A stretch of DNA of 64,000 bases. Origin: JAURVT01 sp049059935 (lineage in GTDB: Bacteria; Actinomycetota; Actinomycetes; Propionibacteriales; Nocardioidaceae). Positions 41,619-50,307 of this stretch are shown one piece after another. The DNA lies in the NCBI RefSeq assembly GCF_049059935.1, contig NZ_JBMGQR010000006.1, positions 1 through 64,000 of the forward strand, in the 5' to 3' direction. A program made the position numbers and the translations under genes. The notes below the pieces were generated by a model that had not been told where the DNA came from, made no database searches, and worked only from the letters and a program-made list of their open reading frames with translations. Numbering within the stretch: the stretch's first letter is position 1; every line of letters starts with the position of its first letter.

Positions 41619-41981
41619 GTGGACGTCTTCGAGGCCGTGGCCGACCCGGTGCGACGCGAGCTGCTCGGGCTGCTCGCCGCCGGCGACCTGGCCGCGGGCG
41701 AGCTGGCCGGACGGTTCGACGTGAGCCGGCCGGCGGTCAGCCGTCACCTGCGGGTGCTCCGCGAGGCCGGGCTGGTCACCGACCAGGCCGACGGTCGGCG
41801 CCGCGTCTACCGCCTCGAGCGACGCGCGCTCGGCGAGGTGACGGCATGGATCGACTCGCTCGCCCCGCTCGCCGACCGCTGGGACGCCCGCCTCGACGCC
41901 CTCGACACCGAGGTGCGCCGCACCGTCCGCGACCGTCGCCGCGAGGGCGCCGGGTCCGACCACCACGAGGAGACCGCATGA
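41619..41981 (+). CDS. ArsR-family winged-helix regulator
   Basis: 120 residues. DPVRRELLGLLAAGDLAAGELAGRFDVSRPAVSRHLRVLREAGLV-type helix-turn-helix and a wing (DGRRRVYRL). It lacks the ELCVCDL cysteine metal site, so it is of the non-metal group usually coupled to SRPBCC genes. It overlaps the next gene as ATGA. Confidence 0.85.
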   Translation: MDVFEAVADPVRRELLGLLAAGDLAAGELAGRFDVSRPAVSRHLRVLREAGLVTDQADGRRRVYRLERRALGEVTAWIDSLAPLADRWDARLDALDTEVRRTVRDRRREGAGSDHHEETA

Positions 41982-42493
41982 CCGCCGCGAGCAGCACCCG
42001 CACCACGCCGACCGGGCACCTGGAGGCGACGTCCGACGGCGCCGACCTCGTGCTCGTCCGCACCTTCCGCGCCCCGATCGAGGACGTCTGGGCCAGCATC
42101 ACCGAGTCCGACCGGCTCGGGCGCTGGTACGGCACCTGGGAGGGCGACGGGCGCGAGGGCGCCACGGTGGCGTTCACCTGGACGGCCGAGGAGGGTCAGC
42201 CGGTGGTGGACGCCACGATCGTGCGGTGCGAGGCCCCGCACGCGCTGCGCGTGCAGATGGCCTCGGAGGAGGGCATCTGGGACCTCGAGGCCACGCTGGC
42301 CGCCCGCGACGGTCTCACCGAGCTGAGGTTCGTGCACCACCGCGCCGACCTCGTGGGCGTCCACGACGTCGGGCCCGGGTGGGAGTTCTACCTCGACCGC
42401 CTCGAGGCGGCGCGGGCCGACGCGCCCCCGCCCGACTTCGACCCGATCCACGCCGCCCTGGGACCGGTCTACGCGGGGATGTCCGCCACCTGA
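41978..42493 (+). CDS. SRPBCC / AHSA1-like domain protein
   Basis: 171 residues. LVLVRTFRAPIEDVWASITESDRLGRWYG and TELRFVHHRADL are typical of the AHSA1 START-like fold, which binds a hydrophobic ligand in a cavity. ArsR-SRPBCC pairs are frequent in actinomycetes; the ligand and function are not known. Translationally coupled to the regulator. Confidence 0.82.
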   Translation: MTAASSTRTTPTGHLEATSDGADLVLVRTFRAPIEDVWASITESDRLGRWYGTWEGDGREGATVAFTWTAEEGQPVVDATIVRCEAPHALRVQMASEEGIWDLEATLAARDGLTELRFVHHRADLVGVHDVGPGWEFYLDRLEAARADAPPPDFDPIHAALGPVYAGMSAT

Positions 42494-42545
42494 CGGAGCG
42501 CCCCAGGTGGGAACAACGGGCGCGGCGTGTCGCGTTGTGCCCGTC

Positions 42546-43391
42546 ATGACCGACACCGCGACGACCTTCGACCTCCCCGACCTCGGCACCGTCAAGCGCC
42601 TCGGCTTCGGCGCCATGCGCATCACCGGCCCGGGCATCTGGGGCGAGCCGGCCGACCGCGAGACCGCGCGCGCCGTCGTGCGACGCGCCGTCGAGCTGGG
42701 CGTCGACTTCATCGACACCGCCGACTCGTACGGCCCGACCGTCAGCGAGGAGATCATCGCCGAGGCGATCCACCCGTACGGCGACGTCAAGATCGCCACG
42801 AAGGCCGGCCTGACGCGCACCGGCCCGGAGCAGTGGATCCCCGTCGGCCGCCCCGAGTACCTGCGGCAGCAGGCCGAGCTGAGCCTGCGCCGTCTGAAGG
42901 TCGACCGCATCGACCTGTTCCAGCTGCACCGCATCGACCCCAAGGTCGACCGCGACGAGCAGTTCGGCGTCCTGCGCGAGCTGCAGGACGAGGGCAAGGT
43001 CAGGGCCCTCGGTCTCTCCGAGGTCTCCGTGGAGGAGATCCAGGCCGCGCAGCAGCACTTCACCGTCGCGAGCGTGCAGAACCGCTACAACCTCACCGAC
43101 CGCAAGGCCGCGGACGTCCTGGACTTCTGCACCGCCAACGGCATCGGCTTCATCCCCTGGGCGCCGGTCTCGGCCGGCGAGCTGGCCCGTCCGGGCGGCG
43201 CCGTCGACGAGGCCGCGAAGAGCACCGGTGCCTCGCACTCGCAGGTGGCGCTCGCGTGGCTGCTGCAGAAGTCGCCCGTCGTCCTGCCGATCCCCGGCAC
43301 CGGCTCGGTCGAGCACCTCGAGGACAACCTCGGCGCGGTTGGCGTCACCCTCGACGCCGACACCGTCGCCGCCCTCGACGCCGCCGCCTGA
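42546..43391 (+). CDS. Aldo/keto reductase
   Basis: 281 residues. RLGFGAMRITGPG at the N-terminus; catalytic tetrad residues in DFIDTADSYG (Asp, Tyr), KIATKAG (Lys) and FQLHRID (His); cofactor region LPIPGTGSVEHLEDNL. NADPH-dependent carbonyl reduction of an unknown substrate. No Shine-Dalgarno is clear. A TGTCGGTGC-family palindrome follows its stop. Confidence 0.9.
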   Translation: MTDTATTFDLPDLGTVKRLGFGAMRITGPGIWGEPADRETARAVVRRAVELGVDFIDTADSYGPTVSEEIIAEAIHPYGDVKIATKAGLTRTGPEQWIPVGRPEYLRQQAELSLRRLKVDRIDLFQLHRIDPKVDRDEQFGVLRELQDEGKVRALGLSEVSVEEIQAAQQHFTVASVQNRYNLTDRKAADVLDFCTANGIGFIPWAPVSAGELARPGGAVDEAAKSTGASHSQVALAWLLQKSPVVLPIPGTGSVEHLEDNLGAVGVTLDADTVAALDAAA

Positions 43392-43398
43392 CGGTCCG

Positions 43399-43448
43399 GA
43401 GCTGTCGGTGCCTCACAGGGTCATGACCCCCTGAGGCACCGACAGCTC
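43399..43448. repeat. Palindromic terminator of the TGTCGGTGC family, copy 2
   Basis: Arms 43399-43414 and 43433-43448 are 16 bp and perfect, with further partial pairing in CAGGG / CCCCTG inside. Between convergent aldo/keto reductase and dnaE2 stops. Shares TGTCGGTGCCTCACAGGGTC with copy 3. Confidence 0.85.
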
Positions 43449-43452
43449 TGCG

Positions 43453-46400
43453 TCAGTGGAAGTCGCGGGACGTCGTGCGTGCGGTGATGGGGAGCGTCTC
43501 GACGTGGTCGGCGAGCAGGTTGGTGACGGTGCCGCGGCGCTCGAGGATGCCGCGGACGACCAGCGCCTTGGAGTCGCGGGCGACGCGCCGGTGGCGGCCC
43601 CACAGACCCACCGAGCAGACGACGTTGAGCATGCCGGTCTCGTCCTCAAGGTTGAGGAACGTGACGCCGGCCGCCGTGGCCGGGCGCTGACGGTGGGTGA
43701 CGACGCCGCCCACGCGCACACGTGTGCCCGACTCCACCTCCTGCATCGCGCCCACGGTGAGCACCCCGCGCGCGTCCAGCGCCGTGCGGACGTGCTCCAT
43801 CGGGTGGCTCTGCGGCGAGACGGTGGTGGCCCACAGGTCGGCCATCGTCTCCTCGGCCGGTGACATCTCGGGCAGCAGCGGCGGTTGGACGTAGACCGCC
43901 GTGCCCGGCAGGTGCTCGGGCCGCTCCTGCCCCGCCTGGCCGGCCGCCCACAGCGCCTCGCGGCGTCCGAGCCCGAAGCACGCGAACGCCCCGGCCGTGG
44001 CCAGCGCCTCCACCTGCGGGGTGGTGAGGCGGATGCGCCGGGTGAGGTCGGCGAGGGACGCGAACGCCCCGTGCGCGTCCCGCTCGGCGACGATCCGCTC
44101 GGCCAGCTCGACGCTGATCGAGGTGATGTCGGCCAGACCCTGCCGCACGGCGTAGGCGGCGTCGCGGCGGTGGTCGTCGGTGCTGAACGGGCCGTCGGGG
44201 TCGAACCTCGTCGGGACGGGTGGCTGCTCGGCACGCACGCAGGCGGGGTCGCCGCCGACGGTGGAGGCGTCCGTCAGGGGCTCGAGGTCGGCCTGCACCT
44301 GCGAGCGGGCGAGGTCGGGGCGCAGCACCTCGACGCCGTGCCGGCGCGCGTCGGCGGTGAGGGTCTGCGGGGAGTAGAAGCCCATCGGCTGCGAGGCGAG
44401 CAGCGCGGCCAGGAACGCCCCCGGGTAGTGCAGCTTGAGCCACGAGCTGGCGTAGACGAGCAGCCCGAAGCTGAGCGAGTGGCTCTCGGCGAACCCGAAG
44501 TTCGCGAACGCCTCGATCTTGGCGTAGATGTCGTCGGCGAGGTCGCCGGTGATGCCGTGCGACTCCATGCCGGCGTAGAGGGTGGCGCGCAGCCGGGCGA
44601 TCTTCTCGACGCCGCGCTTGGAGCCCATGGCCCGGCGGAGCAGGTCGGCGTCGTCGCCGGAGCAGCCGCCGACGGCCATGGCGATCTGCATCAGCTGCTC
44701 CTGGAACAGCGGGACGCCGAGCGTGCGCTCCAGCACCGGCTCGAGCGCCGGGTGCAGGTAGGAGATGGGCTCCTCGCCCAGCTTGCGGCGGATGTAGGGG
44801 TGGACCGCGCCGCCCTGGATCGGGCCGGGACGGATCAGCGCGATCTCGATGACGAGGTCGTAGAACCGGCGGGGATGCAGCCGCGGCAGTGTGCCCATCT
44901 GGGCGCGGCTCTCGACCTGGAACACCCCGACCGAGTCGGCGCGGCAGAGCATGTCGTAGACGCCGGCCTCCTCCTTGGGCAGGTCCTGCAGCGTCCACCG
45001 CTCCCCCAGGTGCTCGGCGACCATGTCGAGCGTGCGCTGCATCGCGCCGAGCATGCCCAGGCCGAGCAGGTCGAACTTGACCAGGCCCATCCAGGCGCAG
45101 TCGTCCTTGTCCCACTGCAGGACGGTGCGGTTCTCCATCCGGGCGTGCTCGACGGGCACGACGGTGCCGACCGGACGGTCGGTGAGCACCATGCCGCCGG
45201 AGTGGATGCCGAGGTGGCGCGGTGCCCCCGACAGCTCCTCGGCGAGCGCGACGACCGGCGCGGGGATGTCGTGGTCGAGCGAGTCGGCCAGGCTCCCCCA
45301 CGCGTCGACCTGCTTGGACCACGCGTCCTGCTGGCCGGTGCTGTGGCCGAGCGCCTTGGCCATGTCGCGCACGGCCGACTTGGGCCGGTAGGTGATGACG
45401 TTGGCGACCTGCGCGGCGTTGCGACGCCCGTAGGTGCGGTAGACCCACTGGATGACCTCCTCGCGGCGCCCGGCGTCGAAGTCGACGTCGATGTCGGGCT
45501 CCTCGTCGCGGGTGGCGGCCAGGAACCGCTCGAAGGGGAGGTCGAAGAAGATCGAGTCGATCGCGGTGATGCCCAGGGCGTAGCAGACCGCGGAGTTCGC
45601 GGCCGAGCCCCGCCCCTGGTAGGCGATGCCCTCGTCGCGGGCGAACTTCGCGATGTCGTGGACGATGAGGAAGTACCCCGGGAAGTCCTTCTCCTCGATC
45701 ACGGCGAGCTCGCGCTCGAGCCGCTCGAGCGCGTCGGGGCGGTCGTCGTAGTAGCGGGTGGCGCCCTCGGCGACGAGCGCCCGCAGGTGCTCCATCGGGG
45801 TCAGGCCGTCGGGGACGTTCTGGGGCAGGCGCGGACGCGCGGTCTGCAGGTCGAACGCGAGCTCACGGGCCAGCTCGACCGAGCGCGCGACGGCGCCGGG
45901 CCACCGGGCGAACCGGGCCGCCATCTCCTCGCCCGACCTCAGGTACGACGGCCCGCCGCCGGGCAGCCAGCCGTCCATCGCGTCGAGGCTGCGCCGGGCG
46001 CGGACGGCGGCGACGGCCGCGGCCAGGCGCGCGTCGGACGGACGGGCGGCGTGGACGTTGCCGGTGGCCACGACGGGCAGCCGGCGCTCGGCGGCCAGCG
46101 CGGCGAGGGCGTCGTCGTGGGTGCTGTCGAGGGCGCCGCCGTGGTGGTGCAGCTCGACGGTGACGTGGTCGCGGCCGAACAGGTCGACCAGGCGGTCGAG
46201 CTCGCGTCCGGCGGCGTCGTACCCGGCACCGACGAGCGCCTGGCGCACCGCGCCCTTGCGGCAGCCGGTGAGGACGTGCCAGTGGCCGTCGCCGGCGGCC
46301 GCGCCGAGCGCCTCGAGGTCGTAGCGCGGACGGCCCTTCTCGGCACCGGCCAGCTGCGCGTCGGTGATGGCGCCGGCGAGGCGGTGGTAGCCCTCCTCGC

Positions 46401-46824
46401 GTCGGGCCAGGACGAGCAGGTGGCTGCCCTCGGGATCGGCGACGCCGTTCTGCGGGGCGGTGAGGTCGAGGGACAGCTCGGCGCCGATCACCGTGGGCAT
46501 CTGGTGCTCGGCGGCCGCCTCGGCCATGCGCACCACGCCGTACAGGCCGTCGTGGTCGGTGATCGCCAGGCCCTCCAGACCCAGCCGGGTGGCCTCCTCC
46601 ACCAGCGCGGACGGCTCGCTGGCGCCGTCGAGGAAGCTGAACGAGGAGTGGCAGTGCAGCTCGGCGTACGGCACCGTGCCGGCCGGACGCCGTGGCGGCT
46701 CGGGCGCCTCGTAGGCCTCGCGCTTGCGCGACCACGCCGGCCCGTCGCCGCCGTCGGGCTTCTGGGTGCCCGACAGGATCGACTCCAGCCGCTTCCACGA
46801 CATGTCCGGGTTGTTGAACCCCAT
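43453..46824 (-). CDS. dnaE2: Error-prone DNA polymerase III alpha subunit
   Basis: 1123 residues. PHP domain first (YAELHCHSSFSFLDGAS, ITDHDGLYG), then the C-family polymerase with catalytic acidic residues in EPDIDVDFDAGRREEV and YQGRGSAANSAVCYALG, a tandem helix-hairpin-helix region and a C-terminal OB fold (RVRVGGVVTHRQRPATAAG). It makes mutagenic translesion DNA synthesis with ImuA' and ImuB. Start ATG 46824 with GAGAGGAGAGGG upstream; the frame stays open to 47274 inside imuB but without support. It lies 76 bp after imuB, separated by a perfect hairpin. Confidence 0.93.
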   Translation of the reverse strand: MGFNNPDMSWKRLESILSGTQKPDGGDGPAWSRKREAYEAPEPPRRPAGTVPYAELHCHSSFSFLDGASEPSALVEEATRLGLEGLAITDHDGLYGVVRMAEAAAEHQMPTVIGAELSLDLTAPQNGVADPEGSHLLVLARREEGYHRLAGAITDAQLAGAEKGRPRYDLEALGAAAGDGHWHVLTGCRKGAVRQALVGAGYDAAGRELDRLVDLFGRDHVTVELHHHGGALDSTHDDALAALAAERRLPVVATGNVHAARPSDARLAAAVAAVRARRSLDAMDGWLPGGGPSYLRSGEEMAARFARWPGAVARSVELARELAFDLQTARPRLPQNVPDGLTPMEHLRALVAEGATRYYDDRPDALERLERELAVIEEKDFPGYFLIVHDIAKFARDEGIAYQGRGSAANSAVCYALGITAIDSIFFDLPFERFLAATRDEEPDIDVDFDAGRREEVIQWVYRTYGRRNAAQVANVITYRPKSAVRDMAKALGHSTGQQDAWSKQVDAWGSLADSLDHDIPAPVVALAEELSGAPRHLGIHSGGMVLTDRPVGTVVPVEHARMENRTVLQWDKDDCAWMGLVKFDLLGLGMLGAMQRTLDMVAEHLGERWTLQDLPKEEAGVYDMLCRADSVGVFQVESRAQMGTLPRLHPRRFYDLVIEIALIRPGPIQGGAVHPYIRRKLGEEPISYLHPALEPVLERTLGVPLFQEQLMQIAMAVGGCSGDDADLLRRAMGSKRGVEKIARLRATLYAGMESHGITGDLADDIYAKIEAFANFGFAESHSLSFGLLVYASSWLKLHYPGAFLAALLASQPMGFYSPQTLTADARRHGVEVLRPDLARSQVQADLEPLTDASTVGGDPACVRAEQPPVPTRFDPDGPFSTDDHRRDAAYAVRQGLADITSISVELAERIVAERDAHGAFASLADLTRRIRLTTPQVEALATAGAFACFGLGRREALWAAGQAGQERPEHLPGTAVYVQPPLLPEMSPAEETMADLWATTVSPQSHPMEHVRTALDARGVLTVGAMQEVESGTRVRVGGVVTHRQRPATAAGVTFLNLEDETGMLNVVCSVGLWGRHRRVARDSKALVVRGILERRGTVTNLLADHVETLPITARTTSRDFH

Positions 46825-46846
46825 CTGCCCTCTCCTCTCCAAGATC

Positions 46847-46895
46847 TGGCGACTTCCGGCCCGTTCTGCGACTCCGGACGGGCCGGAAGTCGCCA
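46847..46895. repeat. 17-bp perfect hairpin between imuB and dnaE2
   Basis: Arms 46847-46863 and 46879-46895 around a 15-base loop, between two genes of the same strand and pathway. No T tract and no LexA box is present in the gap. It could partly terminate or process the transcript. Confidence 0.8.
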
Positions 46896-46900
46896 CGTCT

Positions 46901-48463
46901 CTAGTCGTAGATGGCCTCCACGAACCACTGGCCCTCTTCGACGATGAGGAGCCAGGCCGAGCCGTCGACGCCGACGACCTGGAGGCGGGCGTAGCGGCGG
47001 GCGTGGTCGGGGTCCCACCAGCGCTCGTCGACGGGCCAGGGTCCGGCCCAGGCCTGGACGGGCTGCAGGTCGCGTCCGCCGTGGGCGCAGAACCGGGCGG
47101 GGTCGCCGCTGAGCGCACCGCGGCCGGTGACGGTGACGGGCTGGCCGCCGGCGGTGAGCACCACGGCCGGACGGCGCTGCGTGAGCACCGTGGCGGGGGC
47201 GGGTGCGGGCAGGCTGCCGGGCCACGGCATGTCGGCCGACCGCTCGGGGACGACGGCGGCGCGCGCGTCGTCACCCCACGGCACCAGGGTCTGGCGCTCG
47301 GCCGGGCTGCGACCGCCGGTGAGCACCACCGACGCGACGCCCTCGTGGCCGACCATGCCCTGCACCTTGGACAGCGCGCGGGTGACGCGGGCGTCGGGCG
47401 GGCCGCCCCACAGGCCGTCGGCGTGGTGGGCGAGGGTGTCGACCTCGTCGGGGACGAGACGCACCTCGCTGACCGGCGACGACACCGCGCCGTCGACGCC
47501 GTCGTAGCCGGGGCGCACCTGGAGCTGCCAGCGGACGCGGTCGACGAGGTCGGCGGTGTCGAACCAGCGCGGGTGCAGCCAGGTGCGCTCGGTCTCGCGG
47601 CCGTCGTCGGTGGTGACCTCGATGCGCACCGCGGTGCAGACGAGGTTGCGGTCGGCCAGGGCGCCGACGAGCTGCTCGGCGGTCCGGCGGACGCTGAACG
47701 CCACCTGCTCGGCGCGGTCGAGCGGCGGCTCGAGCACGAGTCGACGGACGAGGTCGGGCGGCGGCCTGCGGGCCGAGACGGCGCGCTCGTCGCGTCCGCC
47801 GGCGAGCCGGTGGGCCCAGGCGCCGTCGTCGCCGAAGCGGGTGAGGACGTCGCGGACGGGCAGCCCGGCGAGCGCGCCGAGGGTGCGCAGGCCGAGCCGG
47901 TGGAGCAGGCTCACGAGGTCGGGGTGGTCGAGCACGGCCACGGGGAGGTCGGCCAGGAACTCCGCCGACCCGCCCGCGGGGACGACCAGGCTGTCCTGCG
48001 GCAGCGCACGTCGGGCCGCCTGCTCGGCGGCGAAGGGACCGTCGGCGACGCCGAAGCGGCAGTCCTCGACGCCGAGGTGCACCAGCCGCTCGGCGAGCAC
48101 CGCCGCGGCGTTGACCTCGCCCCCGTGGAAGCGGCTGACGCCCTGCGCGCGGACGGCGCAGGTGCCCGGGCGCAGCGACTGGACGCCGGGCGCGAGGTCC
48201 TCGACGGCCTCGAGCACCGGCTCGAACGCGCGGGCGTCGAGCGTGGGGTCGTAGTCGCGGACGACGAGGTCGGGGCAGCGCGACTGCGCGTCGCGGAGCC
48301 GCTGGTCGCGGCGGACGCCCTCGACCCGGGCGGACGCCGAGCACGCCAGCACCCGCCCGGCCCGCATCAGCGCGACGGGGGCGCGCAGCGGCAGCCCCTC
48401 GAGCCAGGTGACGGCGCGCACCGGCCAGTCGGGGCACCACACCACCATGGTGCGGGTGGCCAT
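46901..48463 (-). CDS. imuB: ImuB, catalytically inactive Y-family polymerase-like mutasome protein
   Basis: 520 residues. Y-family fold, but the N-terminal motif reads MVVWCPDWPVRA where active DinB-type enzymes have a metal-binding aspartate, so polymerase activity is not expected. In mycobacteria ImuB is an adapter linking DnaE2, ImuA' and the sliding clamp. The family's helix-hairpin-helix region (LGLRTLGALAGLPVRDVLTRFG) is present; a HADGLWGG segment near residue 385 is a possible clamp-binding site. ATG 48463 overlaps the imuA' stop by one base. Confidence 0.88.
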   Translation of the reverse strand: MATRTMVVWCPDWPVRAVTWLEGLPLRAPVALMRAGRVLACSASARVEGVRRDQRLRDAQSRCPDLVVRDYDPTLDARAFEPVLEAVEDLAPGVQSLRPGTCAVRAQGVSRFHGGEVNAAAVLAERLVHLGVEDCRFGVADGPFAAEQAARRALPQDSLVVPAGGSAEFLADLPVAVLDHPDLVSLLHRLGLRTLGALAGLPVRDVLTRFGDDGAWAHRLAGGRDERAVSARRPPPDLVRRLVLEPPLDRAEQVAFSVRRTAEQLVGALADRNLVCTAVRIEVTTDDGRETERTWLHPRWFDTADLVDRVRWQLQVRPGYDGVDGAVSSPVSEVRLVPDEVDTLAHHADGLWGGPPDARVTRALSKVQGMVGHEGVASVVLTGGRSPAERQTLVPWGDDARAAVVPERSADMPWPGSLPAPAPATVLTQRRPAVVLTAGGQPVTVTGRGALSGDPARFCAHGGRDLQPVQAWAGPWPVDERWWDPDHARRYARLQVVGVDGSAWLLIVEEGQWFVEAIYD

Positions 48464-49182
48464 CAGCTGGCCATCTCGCGGACGGGCGACAGCGGGGACG
48501 CGGACTCGCCGGGCCCGTCGGCGCGGGCCGCGTGCGGCGAGACGAGCGAGACCTGCTGGTCGGGGCCGGGCAGCCAGAGGTCGAGCTGACGGGGGCGTCC
48601 CGAGCGCGGCGTGGCCCGGACGGTGGCGCGACGGGCGGCGAGGCGTCCGTGCCCCACCCCCAGACCCACCCAGGCGCCACCGACCACCTCGAGCCGGACG
48701 TCGGGACGCGGCCAGTCGCCGAGGACGACGAGCGCCGCGCCCCGCTGGCGCAGCCGGGCCGCGAGCCGGGCCGCCTCGCCCTCGCGGACGCGCGACGGCG
48801 GCCGCAGGACGACGACCCCGAGCACGTCGACCAGCGCCTGGGTGGCCGGCAGCCACGAGTCGCCGGGGTCGGGCAGGACGACGGTGCGCGCGAGGTCGAC
48901 CCCCAGCGCGGCCGCGGCCTCGGCCCCGAACGTGGGCACCCCCACCACCGCGCACCACGCCCCGGCCTGCGACGCGCCGGCCGCCAGCGCCGCCGCGAGC
49001 GTGCTGGACCCGCTGACGGTGTAGGTGCCGCCGGCGTGCAGCGTGCCGCCGGGCAGCAGCCCCGACAGCGCGGGCAGGGTGTCGACCGGGGTGCTGGCCG
49101 GACGCGTGCCCTGCACCTGGCGGACGCGCTCCTGCAGGCTGCGCACCCGCTCCAGGGTGGCGACGTCGGCCGGTGGGGTCAT
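48463..49182 (-). CDS. ImuA', RecA-like mutasome accessory protein
   Basis: 239 residues. Weak RecA-like features: LPALSGLLPGGTLHAGGTYTVSGSSTLAAALAAG occupies the position of a P-loop (degenerate), followed by AWCAVVGVPTFGAEAAAALGVDLARTVVLPDPG. The position directly before imuB and the LexA box 11 bases upstream identify it as the actinobacterial ImuA' type. ATG 49182 is chosen because longer in-frame starts would cover the LexA box. Confidence 0.82.
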   Translation of the reverse strand: MTPPADVATLERVRSLQERVRQVQGTRPASTPVDTLPALSGLLPGGTLHAGGTYTVSGSSTLAAALAAGASQAGAWCAVVGVPTFGAEAAAALGVDLARTVVLPDPGDSWLPATQALVDVLGVVVLRPPSRVREGEAARLAARLRQRGAALVVLGDWPRPDVRLEVVGGAWVGLGVGHGRLAARRATVRATPRSGRPRQLDLWLPGPDQQVSLVSPHAARADGPGESASPLSPVREMAS

Positions 49183-49192
49183 GGGTCCATGA

Positions 49193-49208
49193 TCGAACAC
49201 CTGTTCGA
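49193..49208. promoter_or_regulatory. LexA (SOS) box of the imuA'-imuB operon
   Basis: TCGAAC-ACCT-GTTCGA, a perfect palindrome with a 4-base centre, matches the SOS box of mycobacteria and relatives. It is 11 bases upstream of the imuA' ATG. It is the only such box I noticed in the window. Confidence 0.9.
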
Positions 49209-49528
49209 ACGCGTCAACCCGGACCGGCGGGTCGGTGGACGACACGCCGATCCTCCCCCGCCGGCGGTGCGCGAGCAACCACGCCCACCGGCCGGCGGTG
49301 CCCCACCCACCACGTCCCCGGGTTCTGTGGTGGGTCCGGCACCCCGCGTCGTGGGTGCGGCACCGCCGCCGGGTGCGGGCCCACCCCGTCGTGCTGGCGG
49401 TGGGCACGGCCCCAGGATCGGCTGATTCCTGGGGCCGTACCCACCGCCGGTGCCGCACCCACCCGCAGCCGCACGTGGTGGCTCGTGCACCCGTCGGGCC
49501 TACGGCGAGCACCCACCCCCGTCTCCTC
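49209..49528. repeat. 320-bp gene-free region of nested GGTGGG/CCCACC palindromes
   Basis: No credible gene. It contains a 22-bp inverted repeat with one mismatch (49396-49417 / 49427-49448, 9-base loop), outside it a perfect 14-bp pair (49351-49364 / 49449-49462), and another arm pair near 49299-49314 / 49328-49342. The left edge holds the imuA' promoter. The words GGTGGGT, GCACCC and CCACCG recur. A matching cluster lies on the other side of the nucleotidyltransferase gene. Confidence 0.75.
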
Positions 49529-50155
49529 TCACCCGCCACCCGCGACGTCAGGAAGCCACCGGTGGCCGGGGTGGAGGTGGGCGAGGGTGTCGGCGAGCCA
49601 GGTGCGCGCGAGGTCGTCGAGGAGCGGCAGGGCGGCGGCGAGGTCGGCGTCGTCCTGGGGGCGGGCGTGGGCCGCCTTGTGCGCGAGCACCACCTCGGGG
49701 CGCTGGTACCGCAGCCCGTCCGGGCCCACCCAGGTCACCTCCTCGACGGGACGGGTGACCGAGGCGTCGCGACGGAAGACCCAGTGCCCGTCGGCGTCCT
49801 GCTCGGCGAGCAGGTCGAGCAGCCACGGCGCGAGGGCGTGCTCGCGCACCCACACCTGGGACGACTCGGGGTGCAGGTCGGGGTGGACGTCGTCGAGCGG
49901 CCGGAGCGTGCGCGAGCCCACCGACCACAGGTCGAACCGCGGTGACAGGTGGCCACGCAGCAGCGGCAGGTCGCGACGCCAGACCGCGACGTCGACGTCG
50001 TGGTGCTCGCGGCGCACGCCCGTGAACGCCTCGATCGCGTGGCCGCCGACCACCCACCACTGCCCCTGGTAGCCGTCGAGCAGCTCGGCGACGCCGGCGA
50101 TCGACGGCGGGTCCCAAGGGCCGAACAGCCGATCGAACTCGGCGTCCTCGTCCAT
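49529..50155 (-). CDS. Nucleotidyltransferase-fold protein (aminoglycoside adenylyltransferase-like)
   Basis: 208 residues. WWVVGGHAIEAFTGVRREHHDVDVAVWRRDL is the nucleotidyltransferase core: GGxA glycines followed by an acidic pair HxDVDV. The C-terminal part, with PEVVLAHKAAHARPQDDADLAAALPLL, is like the AadA/Lin-type and DUF-type kanamycin transferase relatives. It may modify a small molecule or tRNA; resistance is only a guess. ATG 50155 is chosen; GTG at 50173 is in frame. It stands alone between two palindrome clusters. Confidence 0.7.
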   Translation of the reverse strand: MDEDAEFDRLFGPWDPPSIAGVAELLDGYQGQWWVVGGHAIEAFTGVRREHHDVDVAVWRRDLPLLRGHLSPRFDLWSVGSRTLRPLDDVHPDLHPESSQVWVREHALAPWLLDLLAEQDADGHWVFRRDASVTRPVEEVTWVGPDGLRYQRPEVVLAHKAAHARPQDDADLAAALPLLDDLARTWLADTLAHLHPGHRWLPDVAGGG

Positions 50156-50201
50156 CCCGGCATCGAAGCACACCCGCGTCGACGCACACCCGCACCAGGC
50201 A

Positions 50202-50300
50202 GGTGCCGCGCCCACCACCCGCGGTGGCCCACCCACGACGGAGGGGCCGCCGATGGTGGGTGGGGCACCGCCGCCGGGACGCGGTGGTGGGTGAGGCACC
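50202..50300. repeat. GGTGGG/CCCACC palindrome cluster, right copy
   Basis: GGTGCC-GCG-CCCACCACC near 50202-50219 pairs with GGTGGTGGGTGAGGCACC near 50283-50300, with a second pair CCCACCC (50229) / GGGTGGG (50258) inside. It lies between the nucleotidyltransferase start region and the glycerate kinase stop. Confidence 0.65.
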
Positions 50301-50307
50301 GCCGGGA

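Noticed and set aside
43885..46947. A 1020-codon open frame antisense to dnaE2
   Set aside because: Shadow of the DnaE2 coding strand; no recognisable domains or ribosome site.
46825..47274. N-terminal extension of DnaE2 into imuB
   Set aside because: The extra 150 codons have no similarity to DnaE2, cross the palindrome and lie in imuB; ATG 46824 has a good ribosome site.
49209..50307. Palindrome clusters considered as insertion-sequence ends
   Set aside because: No transposase, no target-site duplication and the repeats are internally nested rather than terminal; kept only as a possible cassette.
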